This document shows, piece after piece, positions 1 to 6,281 of a stretch of 7,178 nt of DNA; position 1 is the stretch's first letter; every line of letters starts with the position of its first letter. The stretch is from NCBI GenBank assembly GCA_002359185.1, contig DEML01000100.1, positions 1-7,178 on the forward strand, read 5' to 3'. Origin of the DNA: Planctomycetaceae bacterium UBA2671 (lineage in GTDB: Bacteria > Planctomycetota > Planctomycetia > Planctomycetales > Planctomycetaceae). Made by a program: the position numbers and the translations under genes. The notes beneath the pieces are model-generated. The model was not told the DNA's origin. It saw nothing but the letters and a program-made list of their open reading frames with translations, and did no database searches.

Positions 1-2
1 TG

Positions 3-131
3 CACGCTCATCCGGGATTTGGTAGAATGTCCAACGATGAATTCAACCGATTTCATGCGGCCCATTTAGCTCATCACTTGAGTTTTTTGCATCCGCAAAT
101 CGAAAACACGGATTACAATACGGTGAACTGA
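3..131 (+). CDS. C-terminal end of a probable DUF1569 (DinB-like) protein, partial
   Basis: The frame is open from the left edge of the window to TGA at 129-131 and gives 42 residues; the start lies outside. The segment HPGFGRMSNDEFNRFHAAHL followed by AHHLSFLHP resembles the C-terminal signature I know from DUF1569 proteins of the DinB/YfiT-like superfamily. There an 'HPxFGxMTxEqW' stretch is followed by a helix carrying 'HxxHHLxFxxP', whose histidines sit where DinB-like four-helix bundles bind a divalent metal. The biochemical role of DUF1569 proteins is unknown to me. No other frame here is comparably protein-like: an antisense frame over 43-267 is open, but its sequence is arginine- and serine-rich and featureless. 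The family call rests on about 25 residues from memory, so it is probable rather than certain. Confidence 0.6.
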   Translation, partial: HAHPGFGRMSNDEFNRFHAAHLAHHLSFLHPQIENTDYNTVN

Positions 132-329
132 AGCGGCGAATCACGCGGCATTTCAAATCAACGTCAACTGCCACCGAGCGGTTACACAAGTCGTTATCTG
201 ATGAAGAGCATTCACCATACCTGACGCTTCTGAAGTGATACCGAAATGGAATTCGTCTGTTGAACAATGGGTTATTAAGCAGATGACTTTTCAGTCTATC
301 ACTTAGTTTTCACGCATGGGGCACTTCAC
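132..329. other. Intergenic region upstream of the ankyrin gene
   Basis: I see no gene, no tRNA-like fold and no convincing promoter in these 198 bases. A possible -35-like TTGAAC occurs at 260-265, but no good -10 box follows at the right distance. A GGGG run at 318-321, about eight bases before the ATG at 330, is the only plausible ribosome-binding element for the downstream gene. Confidence 0.4.
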
Positions 330-2138
330 ATGGATTCTATTATGTTTCAATCAAAATTCATGTTCGCGTTTTCGATGTTGCTTGCCATCTCTTCAAATTC
401 CTTTGCTCAGACACCACATGAGTTGCTAAGCGAGGGCACAGCGCAAGATGTCCAGACTGCTCTTGAAATGATGAAAGAGGATCCCACCTGGATTAGCAAA
501 CGAGATACATATCGTCAAACGCCTCTTCATGTGGCGGCGCGTAACAATCATGTCGTCATTGTGAAGTGGCTGCTGGATAATGGAGCTGATGTTGACGCAA
601 AAGCGTACAGAAGCTCCACTCCTCTCGATCTGACTACGAATCCTGAAATTGTAAAACTCATCCTTGAGAAAAATCCAAACCTGGGTGTAAAGGGAGATTG
701 GGATACTCCACTGTATTGGGCAATTGAAGAATTAAGTTGTTACACAGATATTTTAGACCCAACACCAGATGATAAACGGTTAACTGATGATCTTCGCAAA
801 ATTATTGATATTTATGTCGAGCATCTGGGTGATGAGATCGACTTAATTTCCGCGATCAAACTTGGAGAATTGAAGAAAGTCCAAAAAATTCTGACACAGA
901 ATCCTCATGCTGCTCATGGTTCTGAAGACAGCCCGCATCCCCTCCGAGTAGCGGCGGATTCGGGACAATTTGAGATCTGTAAATTCCTGGTCGAAAAATA
1001 CAAAGTCGATATCAATGATTTTGAAGGTGGAAATGGATATCCAATTATCTTATCAGCTTTGAATTACCCGAAAATAGTAAAGTATCTCATTGAACATGGT
1101 GCCGATTTAAAAACTCGAATTACCTGGGTGGGTGGCCGTAGTGGTGCTTGGATTGTCGGTGACAATGCGACCATCCTACATTATGCCGCCCAAGATGGCG
1201 TCCCAGAGACCATCAATATTCTTCTTGATGCAGGTATCGATGCATTTGCAATTGCTGACGAAGGGTCGTTGCCCGAAGAAGGCAAGCTAACCGCCTTGGA
1301 AGTGGCGGCACGTATGGGAAGAACTGAAAATGCAATAGCGATTCTTGAACATCCAAAATTTAAGGAATCAGATGACAAGATGCGTCAGGAAGGGCTTGAT
1401 AAGTCGTTGATTATCAGTTTGTCCACGATTTGGTCGGATTTTCAGGCAAGGGGCAGTTACGTCTTTCTCGAAACATTGATTTCTCATGGTGCGAACTGCA
1501 AGGCAACTAGAGGTGGCTATTCTGCTATCCAGTTTGCGGTTAGTAATATTTACTCAAACGAAGAAGAGCTCAATCAAAGTATCAGGAAGATAGTTTCTGT
1601 GTTAAGAAAACACGGCGTTAAGCTGGACGTGTTCTCTGCTGTCGCGATCAGAGATTTGGATTCACTTGCTCAGTTGCTTCAGAAAAATCCAGAAGCGTGT
1701 AATTCATATTCGATGAAGGGTTATCCAGCTTTGCACATGGCAATAAAAATGAATTATCCCAAGGCTGTGAAACTGTTGCTGGACGCCGGTTGCGATATCG
1801 AGATAAAAAACAAATCCGAATATTTTGGGTGGAAGGGTGGTACACCTCTTTTATGTGTCGCGTCTTGGGGCCACAATGAAATTGCAGAAACGCTCATTGA
1901 AGCAGGTGCAAATGTCAATGCGAAATCTGAAAAACAGGTAACGCCACTTCACGAGGCAGTCAGGTTGGACAATCTCAAGATTGCGAGACTACTCCTTGAA
2001 AATGGTGCAGATATTCAAGCTAAAGACTATGAAGGAAAAACACCACTTCAGCAGGCAAGTGAGACAGACAATGCCGAAGAAGTCGAAAAACTGTTCTCCG
2101 AATTCGCAGATCTCAAATCTGAATCCGCCTCCAAATAA
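330..2138 (+). CDS. Exported ankyrin-repeat protein, 602 aa
   Basis: The N-terminus is a signal peptide: lysine at residue 9, hydrophobic core at about 11-22, and a likely cleavage after SNSFA (residue 26), so the protein probably acts outside the cytoplasm. The mature part is an ankyrin solenoid. Clear repeats start near residues 63 (QTPLHVAARNNH...LLDNGADVDAK), 238-260 (LIEHGADL), 280-303 (ATILHYAAQDG...LLDAGID), 320-340, 397, 465-492 (YPALHMAIKMN...LLLDAGCDIEIK), 504-531 (GTPLLCVASWGHN...LIEAGANVNAK) and 537-566 (VTPLHEAVRLDN...LLLENGADIQAK). Degenerate linkers separate them. A non-consensus helical unit recurs near 38, 170 and 433 (see findings). Ankyrin repeats mediate protein binding; the partner cannot be read from the sequence, and I see no catalytic domain. 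The ATG at 330 was chosen because GGGG lies about eight bases upstream. The ATG at 342 would also leave an intact signal peptide. Confidence 0.9.
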   Translation: MDSIMFQSKFMFAFSMLLAISSNSFAQTPHELLSEGTAQDVQTALEMMKEDPTWISKRDTYRQTPLHVAARNNHVVIVKWLLDNGADVDAKAYRSSTPLDLTTNPEIVKLILEKNPNLGVKGDWDTPLYWAIEELSCYTDILDPTPDDKRLTDDLRKIIDIYVEHLGDEIDLISAIKLGELKKVQKILTQNPHAAHGSEDSPHPLRVAADSGQFEICKFLVEKYKVDINDFEGGNGYPIILSALNYPKIVKYLIEHGADLKTRITWVGGRSGAWIVGDNATILHYAAQDGVPETINILLDAGIDAFAIADEGSLPEEGKLTALEVAARMGRTENAIAILEHPKFKESDDKMRQEGLDKSLIISLSTIWSDFQARGSYVFLETLISHGANCKATRGGYSAIQFAVSNIYSNEEELNQSIRKIVSVLRKHGVKLDVFSAVAIRDLDSLAQLLQKNPEACNSYSMKGYPALHMAIKMNYPKAVKLLLDAGCDIEIKNKSEYFGWKGGTPLLCVASWGHNEIAETLIEAGANVNAKSEKQVTPLHEAVRLDNLKIARLLLENGADIQAKDYEGKTPLQQASETDNAEEVEKLFSEFADLKSESASK

Positions 2139-2158
2139 ACGGATGGAGTGGAAAGTTG

Positions 2159-2176
2159 CTATGATCTACATCATAG
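2159..2176. terminator. Short hairpin after the ankyrin gene, possible weak terminator
   Basis: CTATGAT (2159-2165) and ATCATAG (2170-2176) form a perfect seven-base-pair stem with the loop CTAC, 20 bases after the ankyrin stop codon. The stem is AT-rich and what follows (TCATTATATG) is only weakly T-rich, so termination would be inefficient. It could equally be an attenuating or RNA-stabilising structure between this gene and the next one, which starts 79 bases further on. Confidence 0.3.
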
Positions 2177-2254
2177 TCATTATATGACAACAACTCCCGC
2201 TCATCTGCGATGTTAGCCACGATAAAATTACGATTCACTTCTGGAGACATCTTA

Positions 2255-2716
2255 ATGGTAAAGCTCGCCTCCCTTGTTGCTCTACTATATGTTTCAATGG
2301 CAACTGGAGCTGCAGCAGTTCAGGATACCGCATCCGATGCAACATCTTTAAAATCAGCCGTTGCTGAATTCAACCGAACGGCCAGTGCGAATCCCGTTGG
2401 GAAAACACAACTCGCACTCACCGAAGCAGAAGTAGTAGCTGCAATTCGTGGGTGGATTCCAGAGAACACACCGGGAGTTACTGCTGACGTGTTCGAGCAG
2501 TTTCAGGAGATTGCCGAGTCTCAGACCCTGCCCGATGGTGCTGAATTATCTTCTTGCACTGGATGGACAGGTTATCGTGGCTATCAGTTCCAGGTTTGGT
2601 GGATTGATCTTTCCATCAAGACCGGCGAAAACTCTGGCTACACATTTCGTATTCGCGATCAAAAGATCTCATCACGGAAGATGTCTCAAGAAGAACTTGC
2701 CGAAGACAAACAATAG
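2255..2716 (+). CDS. Small secreted protein of unknown function, 153 aa
   Basis: I chose the ATG at 2255 because GGAG stands at 2243-2246, eight bases upstream, and because the protein then begins with a standard signal peptide: Lys3, hydrophobic residues 4-16, Ala-rich cleavage region ending near residue 21. The frame is open further upstream to an ATG at 2210, but that extension would place charged residues before the signal. The mature protein has a helical part (about residues 53-90, LTEAEVVAAIRGWIPENTPG) followed by an aromatic, probably beta-rich core: GWTGYRGYQFQVWWIDLSIK at 103-122, then a TGENSGYTFRIRDQKISSR stretch. The tail is charged. I have a sense of similar hypothetical proteins in planctomycetes, but I cannot name a domain or function. 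It follows the ankyrin gene on the same strand and both carry signal peptides, so joint expression and a shared extracytoplasmic location are possible. Confidence 0.75.
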   Translation: MVKLASLVALLYVSMATGAAAVQDTASDATSLKSAVAEFNRTASANPVGKTQLALTEAEVVAAIRGWIPENTPGVTADVFEQFQEIAESQTLPDGAELSSCTGWTGYRGYQFQVWWIDLSIKTGENSGYTFRIRDQKISSRKMSQEELAEDKQ

Positions 2717-2740
2717 ATTACGGCTATAAATTACATGAAG

Positions 2741-2766
2741 CAGAATGGAAAATCCACCGGATTCTG
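2741..2766. terminator. Inverted repeat between convergent genes, possible bidirectional terminator
   Basis: CAGAAT (2741-2746) pairs with ATTCTG (2761-2766). A mutually exclusive inner hairpin, AATCC-ACC-GGATT (2751-2763), is also possible. It lies in the 112-base gap between the convergent stops at 2716 and 2829, the expected place for a shared terminator. There is no clear T-tract on either side, so the function is a guess from position. Confidence 0.25.
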
Positions 2767-2828
2767 AGATCAATTCAACCATTACTGCATCATCCAATTT
2801 ACTGACGAATCATACTGTCATCCGGGAA

Positions 2829-3644
2829 TTAATCTGGATCCGCAATTGTCATCATCTCTGCAAGCACACATGTCGAAATTGATTCTGCAAGGAAGCTGAC
2901 GTGACCGTCCGCGAAGACAGCCATACCTCCACCGCTGTGGAGGCCACCAAACTGAGCGCTGCTGCCAATAGTGGGCAGCGCGGGGTCGTATTCGCGAACA
3001 GTAGACGGACCACCTGCTAACCAACATCCATTACTGGAACTGGTTTCCATTGCAAGTAGTGTATTGGAAATTCCATCATGGATATCAGAAAGAGATCGGC
3101 CATCCTCATATGCCCATAATCCTGCTCGGTGTGAAGATGCTGGCAACATTGCCGCTTCTGGTGTTACACCTGCGGTTCCGACATAATCCGTGAAAGGCTG
3201 TCCATCGATATGAGTCTTGAGGGTTCCATTTGGACATTTGATCGCAGGAAACGGAACCAGCGGAACATCAAATTCTTCAAAGGGGCCATTGCGCCACGTG
3301 TGTAGTATTAGAGGGCGTAAAGCCGGATCATCCCATGGCCGATTGTAATCAATTTCGGGCACACCATAATGGCCCCAGAAATTCCCGATGCACAAATACC
3401 AGCTCCAGCGTTTCTCGGGAGGCAGGTTGATACTACCGACAGCTCCATAAGGAAATATACCGTAAGTGTCGTGATAGTTTAGCAGTGCGAGAGAAAGCTG
3501 CTTGAGCGTATTTTTGCACTGTTCGCGACGAGCGGATTCTCGAATATGATAAATTGCGGGAAACACCAACAGGGCGAAAGTTGCGAGGGTGAATATCACT
3601 ACGAAAACCTCAATTCGATTAATGCCTTTACGATTTGGAGTCAT
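2829..3644 (-). CDS. DUF1559-family prepilin-like protein, 271 aa
   Basis: The N-terminus has the layout of a type IV prepilin or pseudopilin: a short basic leader (MTPNRK), Gly7, then a sequence with Glu at position +5 (Glu12) and a hydrophobic helix to about residue 32. This is followed by the DUF1559 hallmark ESARREQCKNTLKQLSLAL and NYHDTYGIFP (36-65). The C-terminal hallmark is also present: FGGLHSGGGMAVFADGHVSF near 232-251, the 'H-x8/9-DG' motif of this family. The leader is divergent: INRIEVFVV replaces the usual FTLIELLVV. DUF1559 proteins occur in dozens of copies in planctomycete genomes, probably as envelope-attached pseudopilins. Their individual roles are unknown. The length is near the low end of the family's usual range. 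The ATG start lies 36 bases after the stop of the membrane-protein gene at 3681, so the two are probably one transcript. Confidence 0.9.
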   Translation of the reverse strand: MTPNRKGINRIEVFVVIFTLATFALLVFPAIYHIRESARREQCKNTLKQLSLALLNYHDTYGIFPYGAVGSINLPPEKRWSWYLCIGNFWGHYGVPEIDYNRPWDDPALRPLILHTWRNGPFEEFDVPLVPFPAIKCPNGTLKTHIDGQPFTDYVGTAGVTPEAAMLPASSHRAGLWAYEDGRSLSDIHDGISNTLLAMETSSSNGCWLAGGPSTVREYDPALPTIGSSAQFGGLHSGGGMAVFADGHVSFLAESISTCVLAEMMTIADPD

Positions 3645-3680
3645 TAGCCAGCTAACATTCAGATACTGTGTCGAGAAGCC

Positions 3681-4754
3681 TCAAGGAAAGCGAGATACCG
3701 AAATCACCATTCTACCATCTGATAAGAACGCACCAATCCAATCTGAGCCGCTGCAAATATAGATAATCTCTCCATCTTTTATTGTGTGAACTGGAAGCAA
3801 GCAGTTGTCAACGCTCATACTGATGTGTGGGGTTACAATTGATAAATAATCGTCACTGCTTTTATTTGTTGCACCCGATCGTGAAGACGAACCGCGACGC
3901 ATCAAGTGTATATTTTCCGTCAGGTCTATTGGAAAGTTTTCAACAAGATCCATGGTGTTTGAATCGAGCATTTTAATCAGTTTGGCTGTCTCCGGGATGA
4001 TCGCTTTAATTGAATATTGGGGAATGCCATCTCGTTCGATCAATTCGTTGATTCTCTCATTATATCGATCTGCAAATCCTAGATCTGCCCTCCGGGGTTT
4101 GCATTCGAGACCCGTTTCTGGATCGAATCCATAGTGAATTGAACAATCTCCTATTTGATCGAATTGAGAGTCGAGATAAATGTAAGCTTTGGTTTTCCAG
4201 TGAGAATCTGCACACTCAATCGCGAAGTTATTCTCAGAAAATTCGACAAACGATTTATATCCTAATGGTATTCCAAGAATTAGTATGATCCATCCGAACA
4301 GAGAAAGAAGCGAAAACGCGGAAAATTTGAATCTCTGTGTATTCTCATTTCGATCAACAAGGTTTCGTCCGATCGAATAGAAAACTTGAATCGCGAATTC
4401 GAGAACGAACGTGACCATTAAGTGTAATGGTCCAAAGATAATCGAGCCGTACAGCATTAGCCCCGGCCCCATATCACGAGGCACAATCAAGACGATGGTG
4501 CCAGCTGAAAAGAATGCGGTGACCAACGCATAAATGATCAATTGTTTGCGGCGAGTCTCAAAACGTATCGAGTCAAAATAGCCAGAAACGAGGATGGCAA
4601 CAGGCCAGAGATAAGTCACACCGTACCAAATTGGTGCAAGTGGCGGATAGCCTCTGCAACCGATAGCGGGGACACAAAGCACAACATGTGCGAGTGCACC
4701 AAAAATCAGAATTCCGTTAGCAAGTTCAGGGCGTCTAATTTCTGATCGAGCCAC
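3681..4754 (-). CDS. Five-helix membrane protein with soluble C-terminal domain, 357 aa
   Basis: I do not recognise the family. The start is GTG (complement of 4752-4754), supported by an excellent Shine-Dalgarno GGAGAG at complement 4760-4765 with a five-base spacer. Hydrophobic segments lie at about residues 13-31, 42-60, 72-91, 98-127 and 145-166. Charged loops alternate with them, including a basic RFETRRK at 64-70. From about 170 to 357 the protein is soluble-looking, with several cysteines (181, 204, 218, 318, 334), a low-complexity RRGSSSRSG patch at 286-294 and the end DGRMVISVSRFP. With five helices, the C-terminal domain should sit on the opposite side of the membrane from the N-terminus. 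The cysteines would fit an extracytoplasmic location, but that is inference. The DUF1559 gene follows 36 bases downstream, so the two likely form an operon read leftward. Confidence 0.8.
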   Translation of the reverse strand: MARSEIRRPELANGILIFGALAHVVLCVPAIGCRGYPPLAPIWYGVTYLWPVAILVSGYFDSIRFETRRKQLIIYALVTAFFSAGTIVLIVPRDMGPGLMLYGSIIFGPLHLMVTFVLEFAIQVFYSIGRNLVDRNENTQRFKFSAFSLLSLFGWIILILGIPLGYKSFVEFSENNFAIECADSHWKTKAYIYLDSQFDQIGDCSIHYGFDPETGLECKPRRADLGFADRYNERINELIERDGIPQYSIKAIIPETAKLIKMLDSNTMDLVENFPIDLTENIHLMRRGSSSRSGATNKSSDDYLSIVTPHISMSVDNCLLPVHTIKDGEIIYICSGSDWIGAFLSDGRMVISVSRFP

Positions 4755-4795
4755 GAAGTCTCTCCACGTGCCAGTCAGCTTAGTGTTTTACATTT

Positions 4796-4810
4796 CGGGG
4801 AAAACGGGGA
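4796..4810. repeat. Short direct repeat upstream of the leftward operon
   Basis: CGGGGA occurs at 4796-4801 and again at 4805-4810, a nine-base period, 42-56 bases upstream of the GTG start at 4754. Direct half-sites about one helical turn apart are a common form of activator or repressor site. Six-base repeats also arise by chance, so this is only a positional suggestion. Confidence 0.2.
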
Positions 4811-4922
4811 GTTGAGTTATCATTTTGAGGAATGCCGAAAGCCGTCCCCGAGTGCATTTCATTGTTCAATTCGGATGTTTGAAATTCGCGTGTATTTAAT
4901 TGGAGTTATCATAACCAGCGTC

Positions 4923-4956
4923 CGCAAATTGCGACACAATAGTCATTGTACGCAAT
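4923..4956. repeat. Compound palindrome and hairpin upstream of the leftward operon
   Basis: CGCAA-A-TTGCG (4923-4933) is a local palindrome. Its right half, ATTGCG (4928-4933), also pairs with CGCAAT (4951-4956), enclosing a second perfect stem ACAAT-AGTC-ATTGT (4936-4949). The long form is an eleven-base-pair stem with a small internal loop and a four-base loop. The two forms are mutually exclusive because they share TTGCG. It lies about 170-200 bases upstream of the membrane-protein start, so it may be an operator or part of a structured RNA. Confidence 0.35.
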
Positions 4957-5049
4957 GATGCAGGAAATTCCTAAAGCCCGTCGAATTTGCCGCATCAGTA
5001 GGATTCAGCCAATCAATTCCAAAACCCGGACAATTATGCTGTGAGATTA

Positions 5050-5083
5050 GAAAATGATGCTTCCTTCCACATGCATCATTTTC
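5050..5083. repeat. Perfect 11-bp inverted repeat
   Basis: GAAAATGATGC (5050-5060) and GCATCATTTTC (5073-5083) are exact reverse complements around a 12-base loop (TTCCTTCCACAT). As RNA, each strand would form a stem with A-rich and U-rich arms, somewhat like a bidirectional terminator, although the T residues lie inside the stem rather than after it. The core ATGATGC/GCATCAT recurs as a second hairpin at 6178-6202. Confidence 0.5.
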
Positions 5084-5125
5084 ACATGAGTTAATCCAGC
5101 TTCCAGCGACATCCAGTCAGTTTCA

Positions 5126-5140
5126 CCAGGATTTGCCTGG
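5126..5140. repeat. Small hairpin CCAGG-ATTTG-CCTGG
   Basis: CCAGG (5126-5130) pairs perfectly with CCTGG (5136-5140) across the loop ATTTG. It has no T-tract and no adjacent gene, and is recorded because it belongs to the cluster of inverted repeats in this gene-free stretch. Confidence 0.25.
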
Positions 5141-5183
5141 AATCAGCTTACCCAGCTTGAGCAGAAGGCTCCTTTGTCACATA

Positions 5184-5228
5184 CCCCCCCCCCGGTCGTA
5201 GGTACTTCCCAAGCCATGGGGAGGGGGG
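5184..5228. repeat. C10 homopolymer facing a G4-A-G6 tract
   Basis: Ten consecutive C residues (5184-5193) are followed 24 bases later by GGGG-A-GGGGGG (5218-5228). The tracts can pair as a roughly ten-base-pair GC stem with one bulged A. Long homopolymeric tracts are prone to slippage, so the length may vary between cells or be a sequencing error. The tract falls in no gene that I can support. Confidence 0.5.
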
Positions 5229-5601
5229 CATACCACGCGGAAATATCGCTAGTAGAGACACACTTGCTTGCTGGGTGGCCGAATCAAGAATAATCTCGTA
5301 TTTCCTTACAAGGCAAAAGCTTACGTCAACCATCGCAGTCGATTGAATCCACAGTGGAATGGAACAGGCAATCGCTGGAGGAGGTTGGGGTCCGTCAGCC
5401 GTTTTTGGACGATTCAAACAATGTCATCGTCTTTGGTGAAGCCCGCTGGTAAGCGTCCCAAGTCGGGGGCACAAACCTGATCAGTGCGGTAAGAGTAATT
5501 GTTAACACTGAGTCTTAAACGTAAATGATAAAGTAACTTGGGTGAAGTGGTTGAGAGTGGCTTCATCATTAGACCCGCTATCAAAGAGATTCCCACAAGC
5601 G

Positions 5602-5621
5602 GCCTGCTAGTTGACAGGCCT
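5602..5621. repeat. Small perfect hairpin GGCCTG...CAGGCC
   Basis: GGCCTG (5602-5607) pairs with CAGGCC (5616-5621) over the loop CTAGTTGA. The stem is GC-rich but is followed by TCGTTCC, which is not a T-tract, so this is at best a weak or incomplete terminator about 140 bases before the small membrane protein gene. Confidence 0.3.
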
Positions 5622-5758
5622 CGTTCCAACAGTGAATAATAATTAGAGGTGTTATACAGAATTGCAAACTTTATTAGAGATACCCCAATTCTGTCTATCA
5701 ATTAGTTCTGTCGCTAAGCAACTTGGGCGTAGTCACCACGCCTGTGGATACGGAAACT

Positions 5759-6058
5759 ATGGACGCAGGCATTAACAGCAGCCGAATTACTCCCCAGTTC
5801 AACATTGCGTTGTTTGCCTTTTCCGCAGCTCTGGGAATCCTCAACTATTTACTGTCAGGCAACGCGAGCGGATTCCCGGCCAGTAGCGTGGTGTTGTCAA
5901 TTGGGCTGGACGCCCTTCGTTTTATTCTCGTGGCAGGAATCACCGCGTATTTCATTAAAGAGGTTTGGCGTCGGATAGTCTCGAATCTGTGGTCGGTTCG
6001 CCCGCTAAGCTACCAAGAGGCGATTGCCGTAGTTCTTACTGTCGGCATATTGTTTTGA
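5759..6058 (+). CDS. Small integral membrane protein of unknown function, 99 aa
   Basis: The sequence is protein-like and strongly hydrophobic. Helices are predicted at about residues 13-33 (QFNIALFAFSAALGILNYLL) and 43-66 (SVVLSIGLDALRFILVAGIT...), and a third hydrophobic stretch at 86-99 runs straight into the stop codon. A basic, aromatic linker (FIKEVWRRIVSNLWSVRP) joins helices two and three. ATG at 5759 is preferred as start, although its ribosome-binding site is weak (GGA four bases upstream). In-frame GTG (5744) and TTG (5723) starts are possible and would add 5 or 12 residues without changing the topology. The third helix is short for a full crossing, so the C-terminus may be re-entrant or clipped. 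I do not recognise a family. No co-directional neighbour is close enough to suggest an operon. Confidence 0.6.
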   Translation: MDAGINSSRITPQFNIALFAFSAALGILNYLLSGNASGFPASSVVLSIGLDALRFILVAGITAYFIKEVWRRIVSNLWSVRPLSYQEAIAVVLTVGILF

Positions 6059-6177
6059 TATAAAACGAGAGTAGGCCATGGCACTTTGTTGTCGGCGCAA
6101 CGATCAAGAATAACTCAGTACTCACATTAACTCCTCGTAATTCAAACAGTACACGCGTATCATTGCGACAGAACAAA

Positions 6178-6202
6178 ATGATGCATGGGAATTGTGCATC
6201 AT
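6178..6202. repeat. Perfect 8-bp inverted repeat with ATGATGC core
   Basis: ATGATGCA (6178-6185) and TGCATCAT (6195-6202) are exact reverse complements around TGGGAATTG. The left flank AAAATGATGC (6175-6184) is identical to ten bases of the left arm of the hairpin at 5050-5083. It lies between the small membrane protein gene and the truncated gene at 6282, so it could be a terminator-like or regulatory element. Confidence 0.35.
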
Positions 6203-6267
6203 CCCTAACGTCCAAATCAAAGCCACTCTTCACAATCCTGTTATCTTGGTCGTTATTTACCACAGAG

Positions 6268-6277
6268 CGGTGCACCG
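6268..6277. promoter_or_regulatory. Palindrome CGGTGCACCG just before a start codon, possible operator
   Basis: CGGTGCACCG is a perfect ten-base palindrome four bases upstream of the ATG at 6282. Its position overlaps where a ribosome-binding site would lie, and none is otherwise visible. A small dyad here could be an operator or a translation-blocking hairpin. Ten-base palindromes are not rare, so support is positional only. Confidence 0.2.
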
Positions 6278-6281
6278 TTCG

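Larger units (their letters stand above)
4755..5758. other. About 1 kb without a convincing gene, rich in inverted repeats
   Basis: No frame here has protein-like composition. Short open frames exist (minus 5148-5417 and 5414-5701, plus 5268-5480), but they start with non-ATG or unsupported codons, lack ribosome-binding sites, and show no domain, signal or membrane pattern. The region should contain the promoter of the leftward operon that starts at 4754. It also holds inverted repeats at 4923-4956, 5050-5083, 5126-5140 and 5602-5621, and a C10 run facing a G-rich tract at 5184-5228. It could be a long regulatory region, a structured RNA, or the residue of decayed genes. Confidence 0.5.

Noticed and set aside
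43..267. Minus-strand 74-codon open frame
   Set aside because: It overlaps antisense to the better-supported C-terminal DUF1569-like frame, has no ribosome-binding site, and its composition (Arg, Ser, Cys scattered) shows no domain.
260..288. TTGAAC as a -35 box for the ankyrin gene
   Set aside because: At 17 bases' spacing the expected -10 position reads ATGACT, which is a poor match, so no promoter is called.
5268..5480. Plus-strand 70-codon open frame
   Set aside because: No start context, low-complexity basic sequence, and no similarity that I recognise.
5148..5701. Two overlapping minus-strand frames (5414-5701 and 5148-5417) that look translationally coupled
   Set aside because: Both would start with TTG without a ribosome-binding site, the second reads through the G10 tract, and neither shows domains or a membrane pattern. 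The four-base overlap is probably chance.
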